Shown here piece after piece: positions 21,801 to 35,671 of a stretch of 64,000 bases of DNA. Both the position numbers and the translations under genes were made by a program. Origin of the DNA: Aptenodytes patagonicus (lineage: Eukaryota; Chordata; Aves; Sphenisciformes; Spheniscidae). The notes under the pieces were generated by a model, which did not search any database, was not told the DNA's origin, and saw only the letters and a list, made by a program, of their open reading frames with translations. Every line of letters begins with the position of its first letter. The first letter of the stretch is position 1. The stretch is taken from contig NC_134949.1 of assembly GCF_965638725.1 (NCBI RefSeq), positions 121,271,794 through 121,335,793 of the forward strand. The letters run 5' to 3'.

Positions 21801-24800
21801 ATGAGCAAAATAACATCTTCAAAAACAGATCATCACAGCCTGGCATGATTTCTGGAAAAACAACAGACAAATCAGTAACACAACAAATATCCTCGAGCAG
21901 GCCAAAAGAAGCTCTAGAGTTTTAGTCTTTGCTCGGCAATTGCTGTAACATGATACACGTTTTGTGCCAGAAGCCAGCAGCTGGCAGGTTTTCGGAGTGC
22001 TCCCACAAATATTTCAAAGCACAGCCCGGCACTGCTGGCGTCACCGCTCCTCTCAGCAGCTGTGCTTGAGCTCTCTTCGGCCCCGTCGGGTGCAGCAGCA
22101 TCGACTCGTATCCAAACCTTACCTCTTCTTATGTGCTAAGCCCACCCAGATGCCAGGCAGTGCCCTAGTGTTAATAAGCCCTTCTCTTCCCTATTCAGTC
22201 TCCACAGGGCGTTTTTGACTGTAGGAGAGACGACATAAATACGCAAGCTGTTTTACGAAGAAAGCCCCTTGAGCCTGCAATAACATTGCAGAGCACAGAG
22301 TCCACTGCTATGAAGTGTGTGCTAGTCGCAATCTTTCACTAGCCACATCTTATAAATTGCCCTGAACTCTGGGATGAGAGAGATGACGGAGGCAACTACT
22401 GCTCGCAAACATTTTTCACTCGCTGCCTATCCTGGTCGGAGTCCCACGTTCCAGGGGCAGGAAGGAAGGAGCTGCTGTTTCCGCACACAGGAACTCATCA
22501 CCTGCAAAAATAAAAGGGCAGCAACCATTTGCTGTCTTTTACGTGGACACAACACGGTCAGGAAATAGTCCAGCTCAGGAATCCAGGCTTAGGTACTTTC
22601 ATGAGAGCACAGCTGGGCTTGTTTTGAGTGCTGGCCTAGGGGAACAAACTTAGACTCATACTCTAAATACTCTCTATGTGGGTGCAACCCCCCCAAAGGC
22701 ACTTTCCGAAGTTCAAAGGGGACAAAGCTTTCTCCTTGTAAACATTGTAATTGTCAGTGGCGCTCTAGAAAAAGGCATCTAAAGCAGGTGCGTATAACTA
22801 GGAAGCCTTTAAAAACTGGAGGAAGGATCAAAATACCATATAAAGGGGGATTTCAATGTTTTCTCCTTTAGCCACGTCTTTTCCAATCTGATTGGGAAAC
22901 CATACGTCCTAGTTTGCTTCTGGGTTAAAACTTTCTCCTTTATTGCAAATTCTCCTTGTTTGTTGGCTTTCCACTGCTGCATCCATTAGGAACATGGGCC
23001 GGGGGTAGACAATATTCTTACAGACCAGGTTTTCCCATGGCGGACACCTCCTGAATCCTGTAGGAGATCCACTTGTGGAGTAGTAACAACACCAGCCCAC
23101 TTATAATGCCAAAACTCTTCAAGATCAAGGCAAAGCGTTCCAGCTGCAATGTTATTCACAGATCAATATCCTATTAAATTAGTTGGGGTGCTGCACAATA
23201 AAGCTTTACAAATTCACCATGAAATACCTACATGACTAAATGAGTGAAATAAGCTCTAGATGAAACAGATGAGTGGAGGCAAGAAAAAGGAAGAACTTTC
23301 TTGACATTTCAGTATTATTCATAGTATTTAACCAAACATACAAGAAATTTTCTGGAACATATTTTAGCCAAAGTGATCACCATATTCAAAGCAAAGTTGT
23401 TTGCTCACCAAAAGGCATAAAAGGAAAAGGAAAAAGAAAAAAAAAAAAAAAAAGCAGGCATCCTGGGGAAGCTGAAGTGTGCTGGGTTGTTAGTTTTTTC
23501 ACTTGAACCACAACGGGAAACCGTTGGCTTCCAGGGAGCTCCCTTCTTGGGGGTTGCTTACAAGCCCTGGCTCCTTGGGAGCTGCAGCTCCTTGGATTTC
23601 CATTCTTATCTGTCCAAACCCTTTTCTCTTTCTGAGAAAACTGCAGCTGCGCACCCAAACCATCATTCAGCTCGCTCATGCTTCAATATACAGCTGTTGC
23701 CCCCATATCCCACATATCTGTACTGACTGCTCGATGGTGAGAGCTTCCTGTCTCCCACATTCCCTGATCCAGCTGCTCTCTGTGTAACAAGGTGGAAAGG
23801 ACACTGCCTGAGGTGAGAGTCTGTGCCCAAATTTGTCTTTGTTTCCTCTTGGTGTGAGTCAGACCTATGATACTACAGAGCATCTATGAACAGCAGTTTA
23901 GCAATGCAGAAGGCGTCTGCGCATTTGGTGATGGTTTTTATATTTGTTTGCAGCCTTCCCAACTGTGTCTTTTAGATCACCACCTTCTCCCAGATTTGCG
24001 CTAAAAGCTTATGCCAGCAAACTCACATTTGAATTTGGTCTATTAAAATGTAAACCATCAGATGGCACATGTTTAGCTGGCACAACGCACTCTTCCTCTC
24101 ATGAAAGTACTGAACAAGAATACTTTTCAGACATACAGCAATCATCCTGAAACATTATCAGTGCTATGACACTGCACCTCCTCTGATAAGTTAAACTTAT
24201 CCTCATTGGGAAAATGTTCAATTTTCTCCAGCGTTTCTTTCTTTGTTCAGTTCTGTGACCTGTTCTGCTGGAGTACGAGATTGGGATGCACACATGGAAT
24301 GCAAGAAGAGCCGAGTGCAATTTTTTCAAGGACAATATTTTTCAATCCAAGCAGGGTTTGGCTTTTAACAACAACATATGCTGCAGCAAATGTTCTTTTC
24401 TGTCAATGTAATTCATTATCAGGTGAAATTTCCAAATGAAATATTTAAACAATGACAGAAATTCTAAATATTTAATTTAGAAGTCTCACCAGTGAAAATA
24501 GGTTAAAAAAGAAGTTGTTAAATAAAAAGCCACCATTTTTGTCCATGTCATCTGTTTAAAAAGCCAAAACTTTTCTCTCTGCACACTGAGAGAAGTATTA
24601 TTGAATTGAACTTTATATGAAAATTCCCATGAAAAACAAAAAAATAAACTTTTTAAAAGGAAAATAATTTTTAAAAAAAAATATTTCTCCATCTATTTCC
24701 CAAAGATACTTACCCTTTTTTCAAAGAGGTAAGCAATATGCCACACAGTGCTTTCCCCCCTTCTCACACATACACACACGTTTTTTCCTTTAGAAAGGCA

Positions 24801-26730
24801 AGCTGTAGGAGCTGCTGGCTCTTGGTTATGTCTGCTAAAGGAAAAGGAAAGCAGTAACACAGTGCCACAGCCACGTCCCTGCCTTGCGCAGCAGATCTGA
24901 CTGAGAAAGCAACTGCCTTAGGCCTGAAACTATGCACCATTTATCTAATTCTGAGCCTCCAGTAGGTGTATGCATCTCCTGGGCTATAAGTAGAAGGAAA
25001 AAAAAAAGCAGCATTAATCTGTGCCCTGCCCCTAGCACAGGACAATGGAGAAGTTGCAGACTGAGCTTTCGCCTGGTTTCAGCCACCCAGAGCCATCTGC
25101 AGTCACAGAGTATTCTTTCTTCAGTATTATTCTGAATATTTCAATTAAGCATAAAGCCAAAAGGAGAAAAAAATCTATTAAAAATAAATGCTTTGAGAAT
25201 ATATATATGGCCAGTCTATCTCTGCAATAGCCCAAGTGAGAATAAGTGGTAAGTTTCAATTAGAGTATCAAATACTGTGTTACTGATCAGTTATTGCAAA
25301 ATTTCTCCAATACCAAGTGCCATATGGGGTCCCGCTCCCACCTCTATTGAAGACACATGCAAAACTCCCATTGCCCCATTTTAATGCAAGCAGTCTCCAG
25401 TTCCAAAGAAAGTAAAACAAGAGCCTCTCAAGTTCTGATCAGAGGACAGGCTGAACCGCTTTTTGTCCTTCACAACTTGCCTGGCTACTGTGGATGTCCA
25501 TGGAAACAAGTGTGACAGTGACAAGTGAAGACATCTCCTCAAGCCCACCTGGGAAGAGCATGTCAACGTTATCACCCAGGAGCACACACGGAGCGGAGAG
25601 GCATTGCACCTTCTCCAGCCCCCTGGACTTCTCCGTTTGAATGTCCAGGGACAGGAGGGTTGTGCAGAAGTAGCCTCCAGCACAATGCCAGGGCAAGCAG
25701 GAGCTTTCTCCAACATAGACGGTGAATCCATACCAAGAGCCATCCAAGCAGATGCTTCATATGTCTACGCTTCCAGATGAAGAGAAAAGCCACCACGGCA
25801 TATGCATCAAGTGCTCTGCCACCACATTCCTGCTGGAGAGGAGCACCATAGGTAGATGTTGGTGATAACCAGATGCAGCTGTAGTTTTATAGGTGCTTAC
25901 GGGAGCTATTTCAGCCCCAGAACGGTGATATTCTGGTGCTCATGCCAACACAGAGAGGGAAGGGCTGAATACACCCCTGACCAATATAATTTTGGTGGAG
26001 TGGACATATATCAACCAATGTCCCAGGAGATGAAGGTGAAGGATTTCTGAATCCATCAATTGCTGTCCCAGGAGCATCCCTGCGCTCAGTCCTGCCTGGA
26101 TTCACTACCTCTCTGCCAGCTGCTGTTTCTCTCCCCTCCCAACCAGGGATACAAGGGTGAGTCCTTAGATTATCACCCAAGGTCTGGTGTCAGGATATAT
26201 CTCCACTACACACCATACCACAGCACAGAGCCAATGGAGCTCCAAATTAGGTTGGGTGTCCCAGCAGCTCCAGGTGAGCTGATTTCTGTTGTGACTCGGC
26301 TGCTTCCTCTGCCGAGCACACAAGATTATCTCCACGTAGTCTGTCAATCTGTAGGCTATGTACATGCTTCAGGACATGCGCTCCTTCATATCTGCTGACA
26401 GATAAACAGAATAGCCCATACAGTATTGCAGGACTTAATTAATATGATATTTCTCGTACTCAACTTCTTGAGTCCACACTTGGAAACATGTAGGGCAAGG
26501 GAGCTGTGTAAGGCCGCAGTCAGTAATATGTCACCCCTTCTAATCAATATCAAAAGAGAAAAATACAGACTATAGGCATAAAAGGTCCCCTAAATGTGCA
26601 GTTCAGCAATATTTATTGACAGCAATCTGTCCAGTTGCTTCACACGGTTCTCACCTCAGTAGTACCTACATCATCTTTCAGTTTATGGCTATAATGTCAG
26701 GTACCCCTCAATTAAGCATGACAATACCTA
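18812..26730. other. gene-poor intergenic DNA
   Basis: About 7.9 kb without recognisable exons. It contains A-rich runs (for example near 23438-23454) and short CA-type runs near 24770. The segment at about 25.4-26.4 kb is somewhat richer in GC and in overlapping short open frames on both strands. That could mark an unrecognised old retroelement or simply local composition. Confidence 0.45.
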
Positions 26731-26734
26731 GCAC

Positions 26735-26815
26735 TTGTCAACAGCTCTTGTCAGCTGGTAAGCACATTACAATTATTAATTAGGCTTCACAATACTCATC
26801 AGATGTAGGTTGCTA
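26735..26815 (+). mobile_element. MIR-like SINE core fragment
   Basis: The order 'tagcacttg ... taagcacattacaattatta ... cttcacaatactcatcagatg' parallels the MIR segment 'agcactt... taagcgctttacatatatta... cctcacaacaaccctatgagg'. The match is diverged and by eye. Confidence 0.4.
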
Positions 26816-27551
26816 AGTACAGTATGGTTATCTCTGTTCAGTGACAAAAAGCCACTAATGCAGTTACAGCTGTCCAGCCATCAGAAAATTATGTATGTGG
26901 TTCACGCCTCAAAATTTCAGTTTTCTGTTACATCGTGGTTATCATCCTTTTCAAGGACTGAAAAGTCTCTTTTCTTCTGTGCTTTCCTGAAATACATACC
27001 TGCACTGTCAGCATTTCCAGCTCATTTTCCTTTCCCATTAAATCACCAGCAATTTAGAAGCCATTAGGATATAAAAATTGCTTACTGGCTGCCTGGACTC
27101 TGAACACGTTGGTGAAACAGACTTTCAAGCCTGTACACAGGGGTAAGGAGCAGGGCCATGCTACTCTTAAAAGTTTCTGCTAATTGAGGTTTGAAATGCT
27201 CCATGGTGCCTGTAAACCAGAGTTAGTGTCCACTGAGCTCCCCTCTTATGGACCCGGGCATGGGGAGTGCACATAAAGAGCAGGAGTGCACATGTCTGGA
27301 GGCAATAGCTAGCATCTCTTAAGAAAACTAATGGGCCAAAAAGTCTGCACACAAGTCAGCCCGCAAGTGTGCAGTGTAACCCACTGGGACGTGCACTTCA
27401 GTAACAGTCAAGTAGTTTTTGAATAAGGCATCCAAAAGGGCAAGCGTCAAGCAACCCAAACCATCCAGGGCAAGATCAGAGGCATCACTTGATTCCTGCC
27501 TTTCCTCACAAAAGCGTTGGTGGAATCCGTTGTGGGTTTGGTTGGGGTTTT

Positions 27552-27585
27552 TTTTCCCCCCGTGTCTTCGTTTTTGGGGGGAAAA
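27552..27585. repeat. perfect 10-bp inverted repeat with G/C runs
   Basis: The arm ttttcccccc at 27552-27561 and its exact reverse complement ggggggaaaa at 27576-27585 flank a 14-nt loop. The homopolymeric arms make it a strong potential hairpin. Each strand carries a C6 and a G6 run. Confidence 0.75.
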
Positions 27586-28466
27586 GGGAAAAAAAGTCTT
27601 AGGAACCGTGTGCTGAAATGTCTCCAGATTTGGAATACCTCCCCTATTCTGACTGTTGCAAGGCACCCAGAAGCTTCAGGACATGTACACTGGATCATTT
27701 AGAGAAGTCAACCTTGAAAAGAGATAAGTCTCTACTTTTATCTAAGACAGAATAGCGTTCCCTTTCAATCCCAAAGATAGGAGACTGAAGAACGTGCCTG
27801 CAGCAGCAATTTAAGCTAACCTTTTGCCTTTGCTCTGCAAGAGCCTGGAAGGGCTCACGCAGTCACTTACAGCTGTTCCTGGCGTCCTGCTGCAGCCTGA
27901 GCTTCCCATACCGAGAGAGAAGGGGTTCGCTCAAGCCTGTGAGGACGGAGCTAAGATTCTCCTGCCAGGGAAGGGAGAGGGTGAGGTGAAGGGCAGAGCC
28001 ATGAGAAAAGCCCTGGAGAGCGAGCATGCCTGCTCCTCCTGCCTCTGGGCATGGGCAAGGAGCCCAGCAGCTCCCTCCAGCTCTGGGACCTGGCACCAGT
28101 GGAGTCACCACGGGGCACTTGGCCATTCCCACCACCCTGCTGATGGCCACCACCAGCTCTGCCAAGAACTGTCCTCCAGACAAAATATCCAGTGTTCTTT
28201 CTGTGAATGCCCAGGCAGCAAAAACTGTGCCGGCAGTCCCCCCTGGGCTTCCCCACTGATGTCCTTAACCCGCAGCCAGGAGCTGCCCTATGCCAGGGTG
28301 TGTGGCATGCAGGTGTGCTCGAAGGTGACCAGTTCAGGGCTGCGCGAGCTTGGCTGAGCTGATGGGGCTTGGGACCCTGCAGGGGTTAAGGGCCTGATTA
28401 AGTAAAGTGCTGCTGGCCGTGGCAATGAACTGCTTTGCCAGCACAAATAATTAACCTGGTAAAAAA

Positions 28467-28491
28467 AACCTGGTAACTCAGTTACCAGGTT
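28467..28491. repeat. perfect 12-bp palindrome with a single-base centre
   Basis: The arm aacctggtaact at 28467-28478 and agttaccaggtt at 28480-28491 are exact reverse complements around one C. A further direct copy of taacctggtaa starts at 28452. The symmetric 25-bp structure resembles a dimeric protein-binding site or a hairpin; no factor is assigned. Confidence 0.8.
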
Positions 28492-28494
28492 CAG

Positions 28495-31400
28495 ACACTG
28501 TGTCTTTGGGAAAGATTCACTTAAAATGTGAGCAAATATTTTGAGGGTCCACTCTACGCCCACAGAACTACATTGTGTACTTATGCCTGATAGTTTAAAC
28601 AAGATTTTTGCATCAGGTTTTTTTAATTTATTCTAGTTGATTGGATCTAAAACCTCTAATAACTACACCCATTTGTACTATATATACACAACCATTTAAT
28701 ACGAAATAAATCTTGTACCAGGGCTCTTGCTGGGTTCTTGGAAGATGTTACACTGCAGCTGTAAAAATTACTATTAGCTTTAAAGTTGGACCATCAGATT
28801 AGTGTCTTACAAGTGACAATTCCTATGCCTTGAAACGTTACATCTCAAATATTACAGCAATTTATTATCAAATAACCATGATAAGATTATTTCTTCTGGC
28901 AACACTGACTAACAAATTCCATTCAAATTATTAAAAAAAAGTAAGTACTACCCCTAAAACCACTTTTCTGAGCAGTTAAAAAAAAAATTATGTACCTTTT
29001 GACCAAAAACCTTAGGCAAAATCAATAGTCTTGGCTTCTATCCAGAAATTGAAGATGCAATAGGTAATGGCTGAAAAACATGTTAAAAAGCTGCCAGCTC
29101 CCAGTGGCGCTGATGGCAAGCTCTCATCTATCTTGTTTTTGTATTTCTACAATAAACGTATGAAACACGTGTTGTTAAACCAGAATTTGCCCTCTATGGG
29201 AAAAGAGTGTACAATTACGATTCTTTGTTCTTGTGAAAACCAAGCCAGGTCAGAATTCTTCGCAATGGTGCCTTCTGCAGCACTGTCCTTACTAAGTGAC
29301 AGACACTATGTATAGCTATAAGACTAAACAAAAAAATGTGATATAGATGGATGAAGGGGAATGAGAAATATGGGGAAGAATTCAGTGTGACGAAAAGCAC
29401 ACCTCTTTAGTTCTAATCCCTTCTCTTCTCTCCTCTGCAGTGTCCCAAATAATCCTTATCTAAATATTTTATTCTGAAACTACGTTGTCTCTTATCTTTT
29501 TACACCATGTTTTTGTATTTGATCTTAATCTTCTTCTATTTAGCTTGTACCAGCCTCCAGCCTTTTCACATTTAAGGATTTTCTTTCTGCAGAAATTTCC
29601 CATTAGGAGTAGGAAAAAATATAAGTATTTCTGTGGGTAAATAAGCACATAGGAGCTAACGTTATATGTGGGGGGAAAAAAGGTATGGACATTTTAGCAT
29701 GAATTCATTTTCCTAAAAGTTAAAGACAAGTCGCATCATTTTTTTCTTATAATGATAATTTCCATAGGATGACGGCATGCTGAAGGCAGTGTAGTGAAAT
29801 CACACCAATTTACAATATTGCAACGCATCAGATTCCAGCCTTCTGCCTCCGGAGTGTGCCTCTAACTCCCATAAACAGCTCTGGAGTTCTTTGGAGGAAA
29901 CATTTACTTTATAATTTCACCACAAACTAGAAAGTCAACATCAGCTATAGTGTTGCTAAATTATTGCATCCTCACAAAAGCAGCTGTGAAAGAAGATAAT
30001 CATTACAGAACTCAAAACACTTTTTTTGTTACAAATTCTCATTTAAGATTGCTGATGAATATTAATTCTCATTATCCCAAAATACCACAGAATGTGCATT
30101 CAATCATAAATTCCTCATAAGACAATCAAGACTTCATATTTTCTATTGCCACTTGAGTTTCTTCTGGTGAACGAGGAACTCGTCAGAACTTGTCAGAGCT
30201 GAGTCTGAACATTAGAGGTAATTCACCACTGTGCCTTTCGGAGCAGAAGCAGAGTCCTGGTTCTTGTGGTTGCCCTTCTCTGCTGTAAGGCCATTGCCAA
30301 GAGGGCCTGCACACCAAACCGGCTTTCCTTTTCCTCGTATATTTCAGAGCAAGGAATGGGATAAATAAATATAAGCATAAAACCCCCTTTTCTTCAGCAG
30401 CTATGTATTTACTCTGACCTTCTCATGCTATACAAAAAAGCTCATCTCAGAATATAGCTCCACTGCAGAGCTGCAACTGTAGAGCATGTAGGGAAAGCCA
30501 CGCTATGCTCACCCTGGCTGTCACACATAACACCAGAAATGCAAGCACGGACTTTAGTATGGGATGTGTAGGCTCAGCAGGGACCTCCGATTCAGTTTGG
30601 GAGCTCATGCTGAAGCCCAAGCCACTGATGGGCCATTACTGCCATTACTTTTGCTAGCTAAGGAAAAAATCAGGATGTGCCCGAGTGCTTTAATCACATT
30701 TCTATTTGAGCAGAGATGGCAATTATTGTACAGAATTATCTGCAAAAGCTGTGCAAAATATTTACAATGAGTGATGAGTCCTCAGGCTTATGTTTCCAGG
30801 AACTTGGCCTCAGGTTTACTGGCTTCATAATTATAACAGAAACCTCCTCCCACTTAGCCACCCTCACACCATTGCTGCCTGAAGTTTTCTTATCCCAGAT
30901 AGCAAATGAAGACACAGGGGTCAGGCATAGCCGAGAGAGAAAAAAAATCTGCTCTAATGAATTCAGCCTGGATATTTATTAATTTTCCTCTTGTTAAACA
31001 CCCAAACAAACCCACACAGGATGTTTGCTTCCAACCAATGCAGACTGCGGGGTTTAATTAGCTGAAAGCTCCACAAATTGAGCCCTGCCGAGTTTGCAGT
31101 GCTGCAGTTATAACCCAAGTTTTAAAGGCGACAGAAATGGCCATAGGATATCTAGTTATGTCCTGGATCAAAGTGAAATGGTGAACACCTGAGTTCAGGT
31201 GATAATGTCAGCAAATTTATTTTTTCAAGTGCGATGAAGACTGTCATTGTTGTTCTAGAGTCTCTTTGAACTGCTGAATTGTTGCACTCCTGGAGAGAAG
31301 CACAAACGTGCAACTAACGTAGAAGTAAGCATCGAGTACACTCAAGGTGAGGTGGTATGTCACATTCTTAAGACTTTTGTGGTTGCTTTTTTAAAAATAT

Positions 31401-34400
31401 GTAGTATTTTGGCAAACTCAGTTAACAGTTGCCTTTGTTTTCCTTTCTTGTATGAAAAATGAATATAAAAGTCTCAGAAATAGTGACGCTGCATGAATAG
31501 TCTGTTTTAATAAGCCGATCTTCATCTTGTCAAATGTGGCTTGTAGGACTTAACATCTCTTCTTTAGATTTAATAACATGGTTATTTTTACCAGTCTGTA
31601 CTTAAAACACATAGTCACATACCGGTTCAGGGCAGGAGCGCAATCCTGATCCCTTGTGAATATGATGAAATCTTGCACCATTGTCCAGTATGGAAAAGAC
31701 AAAATGAGTCAACCCCCCAGCATTGCTCTTCCTGAAGCCAGCCCTTGCAGGAAAGCCTACCTCCAGGAATCGTTCCCTTTGCTCACTGGTGGCCTTGCTC
31801 TCTTCTCCCTACAAAATGGCCGCAAATTTCCCTGCATCGCTCTCTGCGGTCCTGGGTGCTTTGTCGCCCTGTCACTCCCAACGGTGCATCGGGCTGAAGC
31901 CACCAGTGTAAAGGCTGTTGCTTTGGGAGAGCTCTCTGGGAGCTGTCCTTTCCCAGAAAAGACGATTCTCAAAGTCTGTCTCAAAAGAGGCGTGCTGCTT
32001 TATTTGTTTTGGCTTCTCCTGGCTTGGTTCCTCGGGGAACCGGCTTATAGGATCTTAGCTCTTGGGAATCCAGCTGTCTCCTGATTACAACGCTGGCTGC
32101 CCTCCTAATTTCCCAATGCACTATTTATCCTCTCTGCTGCTTTGGACAGCATCACCCACTCCCCAGTTTGTTTTGCGTAGAGGTTCAGTACATGGAAGGA
32201 GAAATTCCCACCTGGGCCCTGAAAGAGCTGCACTGGGAACTCCTGCCCCCAGAACCCACAATGTCACCTCTTATTGCCATTGTCACCCTATTACTTTGTA
32301 TGCTTACTATATATATGTATATTAATGATCATTTGTTATGCTTTGTCTTTCAAATAGCCTTGACTTGAGAAAAACTCACTTACAAAGCTAAGGTAAGTAC
32401 TGAGGAGTCCCTAGACTTCAGCCCTGGCGTATAACCTGACTAAATGGTCTCTAAGTGAAAGATAGTTCAAGAATTTGAGGCTAATTCCCATCTGTGTATG
32501 TCATCAATTTTAACGCAGACTCTCATGGAGGGTTGGTGCATGACTACGGCCCTGCATCGTGCCAGCTATTGCTAGATCTGCTTCAGTGAAATCACTGAAT
32601 TTGTACTGATGTAGGGTTAGCACAACGTAAAGGAAAGTTAGGTACACAATCACGGATGTTCTGGGCAGTACTGTGATTTTTTTAATAAAGCCTGTTTTGA
32701 TGAATTGATGCCGGCAACAAACTATCCATTATTTCAGGATTTGTCTTCCAGAGCTTTGCATTTTTAGCACTCATAGCTATCTGTGCCAACTACATGTCAC
32801 TTCTGTCCTGTCATCATTTCACACCCACTTTGCATAAAAGTCAGCAGCTAGACAGAGGGATGGCAGGGAAGAACAGCATGAAAACAGGCTCCACGCCTGT
32901 TCCCCTGACACCAGCAGGCTGAAGGTCCTGGGTGACTGAAGCTTACGCAGGCCTTGGGGGCAGGGGGAGAGGTGGGATGGTCCCTTCTCCAGCTTCATCT
33001 TTCCTATACCTGCGGGACCAGCAGCACTGGAGATAGCAGAGGGGCTCCCCGCCCCATCTTCCCGGAGAACCTTCTCTCTCCAAAGGGACCTTAACCAAAG
33101 CCCAGCCAAAGGCATCGAGCTGTGTCCACCCCGAGAGCATCCAGCAAAGGTCATAGTGGGACAGAAAGAAAATCAGCATGCCACGTGGCAGCGGGTTCTG
33201 TTTTAGGCTATAAAGGCTGAAGCCGTGAGAAGAAAAATGCCTCCCTCTGGAGCAGCAGAGGGCTGTGCACGGGCCTGGGCTACGTGGACCATTGTGTGTC
33301 AAACGCCACTTAGAAAAGCTGCCAGGAGATGTTGTCTTGCTAGGAGCAGCTGCAGGGTGGAATAAAGGTGTGTGTGTATGCTGGGAAGTTAAAAACAAAT
33401 CCAAGCCTAGTAACTGTGACCTGGAGCCCACACGAAAGCAGGAAAAGTGCGCTGAATGTGCTCTCTGGTTGATTACCACCCATTGTCTAAAATAAAGCAA
33501 GTCAAAAAGATTGTTAAACCCTGCTGCAGTCTCAGGGACCAAATCAGCCAAACAAATAATTCTGCTGCTTGTTGTTAACACGTGCCAGAAATGTGAAACA
33601 AAAGGTGCAAGCGATATGTTGCTCCCCTCTCTAATTTTAAACGCTGTTCTGCAGACAAGATATTCCTTACTGCAAATTCATTACAAAGCAGCGACAATAG
33701 ACAGGCAAAGCGAAATAAAAACTCCACATCTCCCTGGGGAAGTACAATCCATTTCTAACCCTTTTTTTTTTGCTTTTGTGTAGACAACCAGCATCGGAGG
33801 GTAAGCAGACATAACAGAACTACCTGCTATTGCCAAGCCGTGGTTAAAAGAAGAAAGGCTGATGTGAGGTTACACTGTTCTCCAGTTTACTGTGCAAAGA
33901 ATGACAGCAGAGGTGGGAAGAATTACCATTGCTTTCATAAAAGATGGACAATTGGTTCTCTGAATTATGGAAAGATCAAGCTTAAATATAACAATTAGCA
34001 ACAAATGGAAAAGGAAGTTTCTTTCATAACAAAGAGCAATTACCGAGGAGGCCTGGCTTTAGAAGCTAATGTGAGTTTGTAATGAATAGGGAACTGTGGA
34101 GCGGATGTACAGAGAGCAATTTAATCAGCCCAGGGATATAAGGGGCCATGGTCAGCTGCAGTCGGCACGGTGGAATATAAAACATATGTATTAAAATATC
34201 AATAAAGGAAACAATGAAGCCATTCAAAATATAGGTTAAGAATTAGTCACTGTGTATTTCTCCAGACTGCATGGTACCGCCAAATCAAAAGCTATTCATT
34301 CCATTCACCTAGGAAGTCAAAACAAAAAGAAATGCATTGTTCGTATACTGGAAATACAGGGAGGCCCGAAGTCCTCTGTAAGAATGATAGGTCACCCAAA

Positions 34401-34820
34401 ATTGCCCAGCCTTCCAGGGACATGGAGGGAAGGGACAGCCACATATGGCACAGCTTCTGTACCTGCAGCAGAAAAGAACAAAAAGAAAGAAAAGATTTAC
34501 CACTTGAGAACAATTAGAAATGCAGGAATTTCTAAGGCAAGCAGAGAAAAAGTGGCGGTGAGGGGAGGCCAGGACATGGGCAGGAAGGAGGCAAGGCTTT
34601 GCAGAAAGGGAGCAGGGGGTTAAATCTTCAGGGGAAGAGCAGAATAATGAAGAAAGCAGCAAAAAACAGAGTCCCACAGAGGGGGAGGAGGAGGAGGGTG
34701 GCGCCCTCAAATGTTCCAAAATCTCGACAATGTCAATTAGTCTTGCCCTGAGATTTTTGGACTCAGTCCATCTGTCTCTTAGTACTTATCAGCTATATAC
34801 CCTCTTCAAACGCCTGCAGA
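28495..34820. other. gene-poor intergenic DNA
   Basis: About 6.3 kb, mostly AT-rich, with no coding evidence and no repeat family recognised. Small GC-richer patches occur at about 31.7-32.0 kb and 32.85-33.3 kb without promoter or exon signals. Confidence 0.5.
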
Positions 34821-34824
34821 AACA

Positions 34825-34925
34825 TTAATCCTAACACCTGTCTTCTCAGGTAGATTTGTAATGTTATTGTCCTCACCTATAAATAGAAGAGCAGAAAGAT
34901 GAGAAATGAGACCAGGCAGAAGGTC
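34825..34925 (+). mobile_element. MIR-like SINE fragment
   Basis: The sequence taatcctaacacctgtcttc then aggtagatttgtaatgttat, tgtcctcacc and agatgagaaatgagacc follows the MIR order 'taatcctcacaacaaccct - gaggtaggta - ttattatcctcat - agatgaggaaactgagg'. It is diverged and the edges are approximate. Confidence 0.5.
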
Positions 34926-34929
34926 TTAA

Positions 34930-35671
34930 ACTGTGTCCAAACAAGGTGTCAAGTGGTGTTTTAATTCATGCCGGGCAATGCTGGGGGGTTTCTGCACCTT
35001 TTCTCCCAGTAGGAACAAGTCCAGGCAAGCCATACGTTCTCCTCGGTCTTCCTAGCATAAACTGACATATAGACAGAAATTGCATTTAATAGCTGAGGAG
35101 GAGGGATCGGTCTTTATAATACAAAGGTAAAGAGAGAACTTAATGAAGGAGTATCGCTCTGGCTGAGGGCAAGTACCAAAGAGGAGAGGGCAATGTTGCT
35201 GCAGAGCCAGGGGTGTGTGACACGGGGTTATTGCAGACTGGATTATATGTGAGGAAAGGGGGAATTAGGAGCTGTCCCTCAATTGCAAAGGAACGTCTTT
35301 GCGATTCCTGGCCCACTGCAATATCGTTTATGCAGGAGCTACTGATGAGGAAGACTGACTTCCCTGCTTGCAGCTGAGACGTGGGCAGGAGCGGAACTCA
35401 CACTTTCATCCAAATATTTCACTGAATTTCCCCCAAGTGCTTTTAATATCTCATCGCTTTCATTGTGAGTTGATTTGATTTTCTTTTAGTGCCACCAGCT
35501 GCTCCACATACAAAAACAGTTGGCTGTGAACTTCAAAGTTTAACACTGATTTTCACTGCAGTTTCATGCCAAGGTTCCTATAGAAGGTGGAGAAGGGAAA
35601 GTAGCTTGTTAGGGACACATTTCTCTTCTGTCTGTCCCGGAAAAGTGCTCTTCAGGTACAATACATTATTC
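34930..35671. other. intergenic DNA, nothing recognised
   Basis: No gene, repeat family or regulatory site could be supported in this stretch between the MIR-like fragment and the large CR1 relic. Confidence 0.5.

Noticed and set aside
22909..23100. Cysteine/tryptophan-containing short frame considered as a mitochondrial insertion
   Set aside because: I could not match it to any mitochondrial gene; no supporting flanking similarity was seen.
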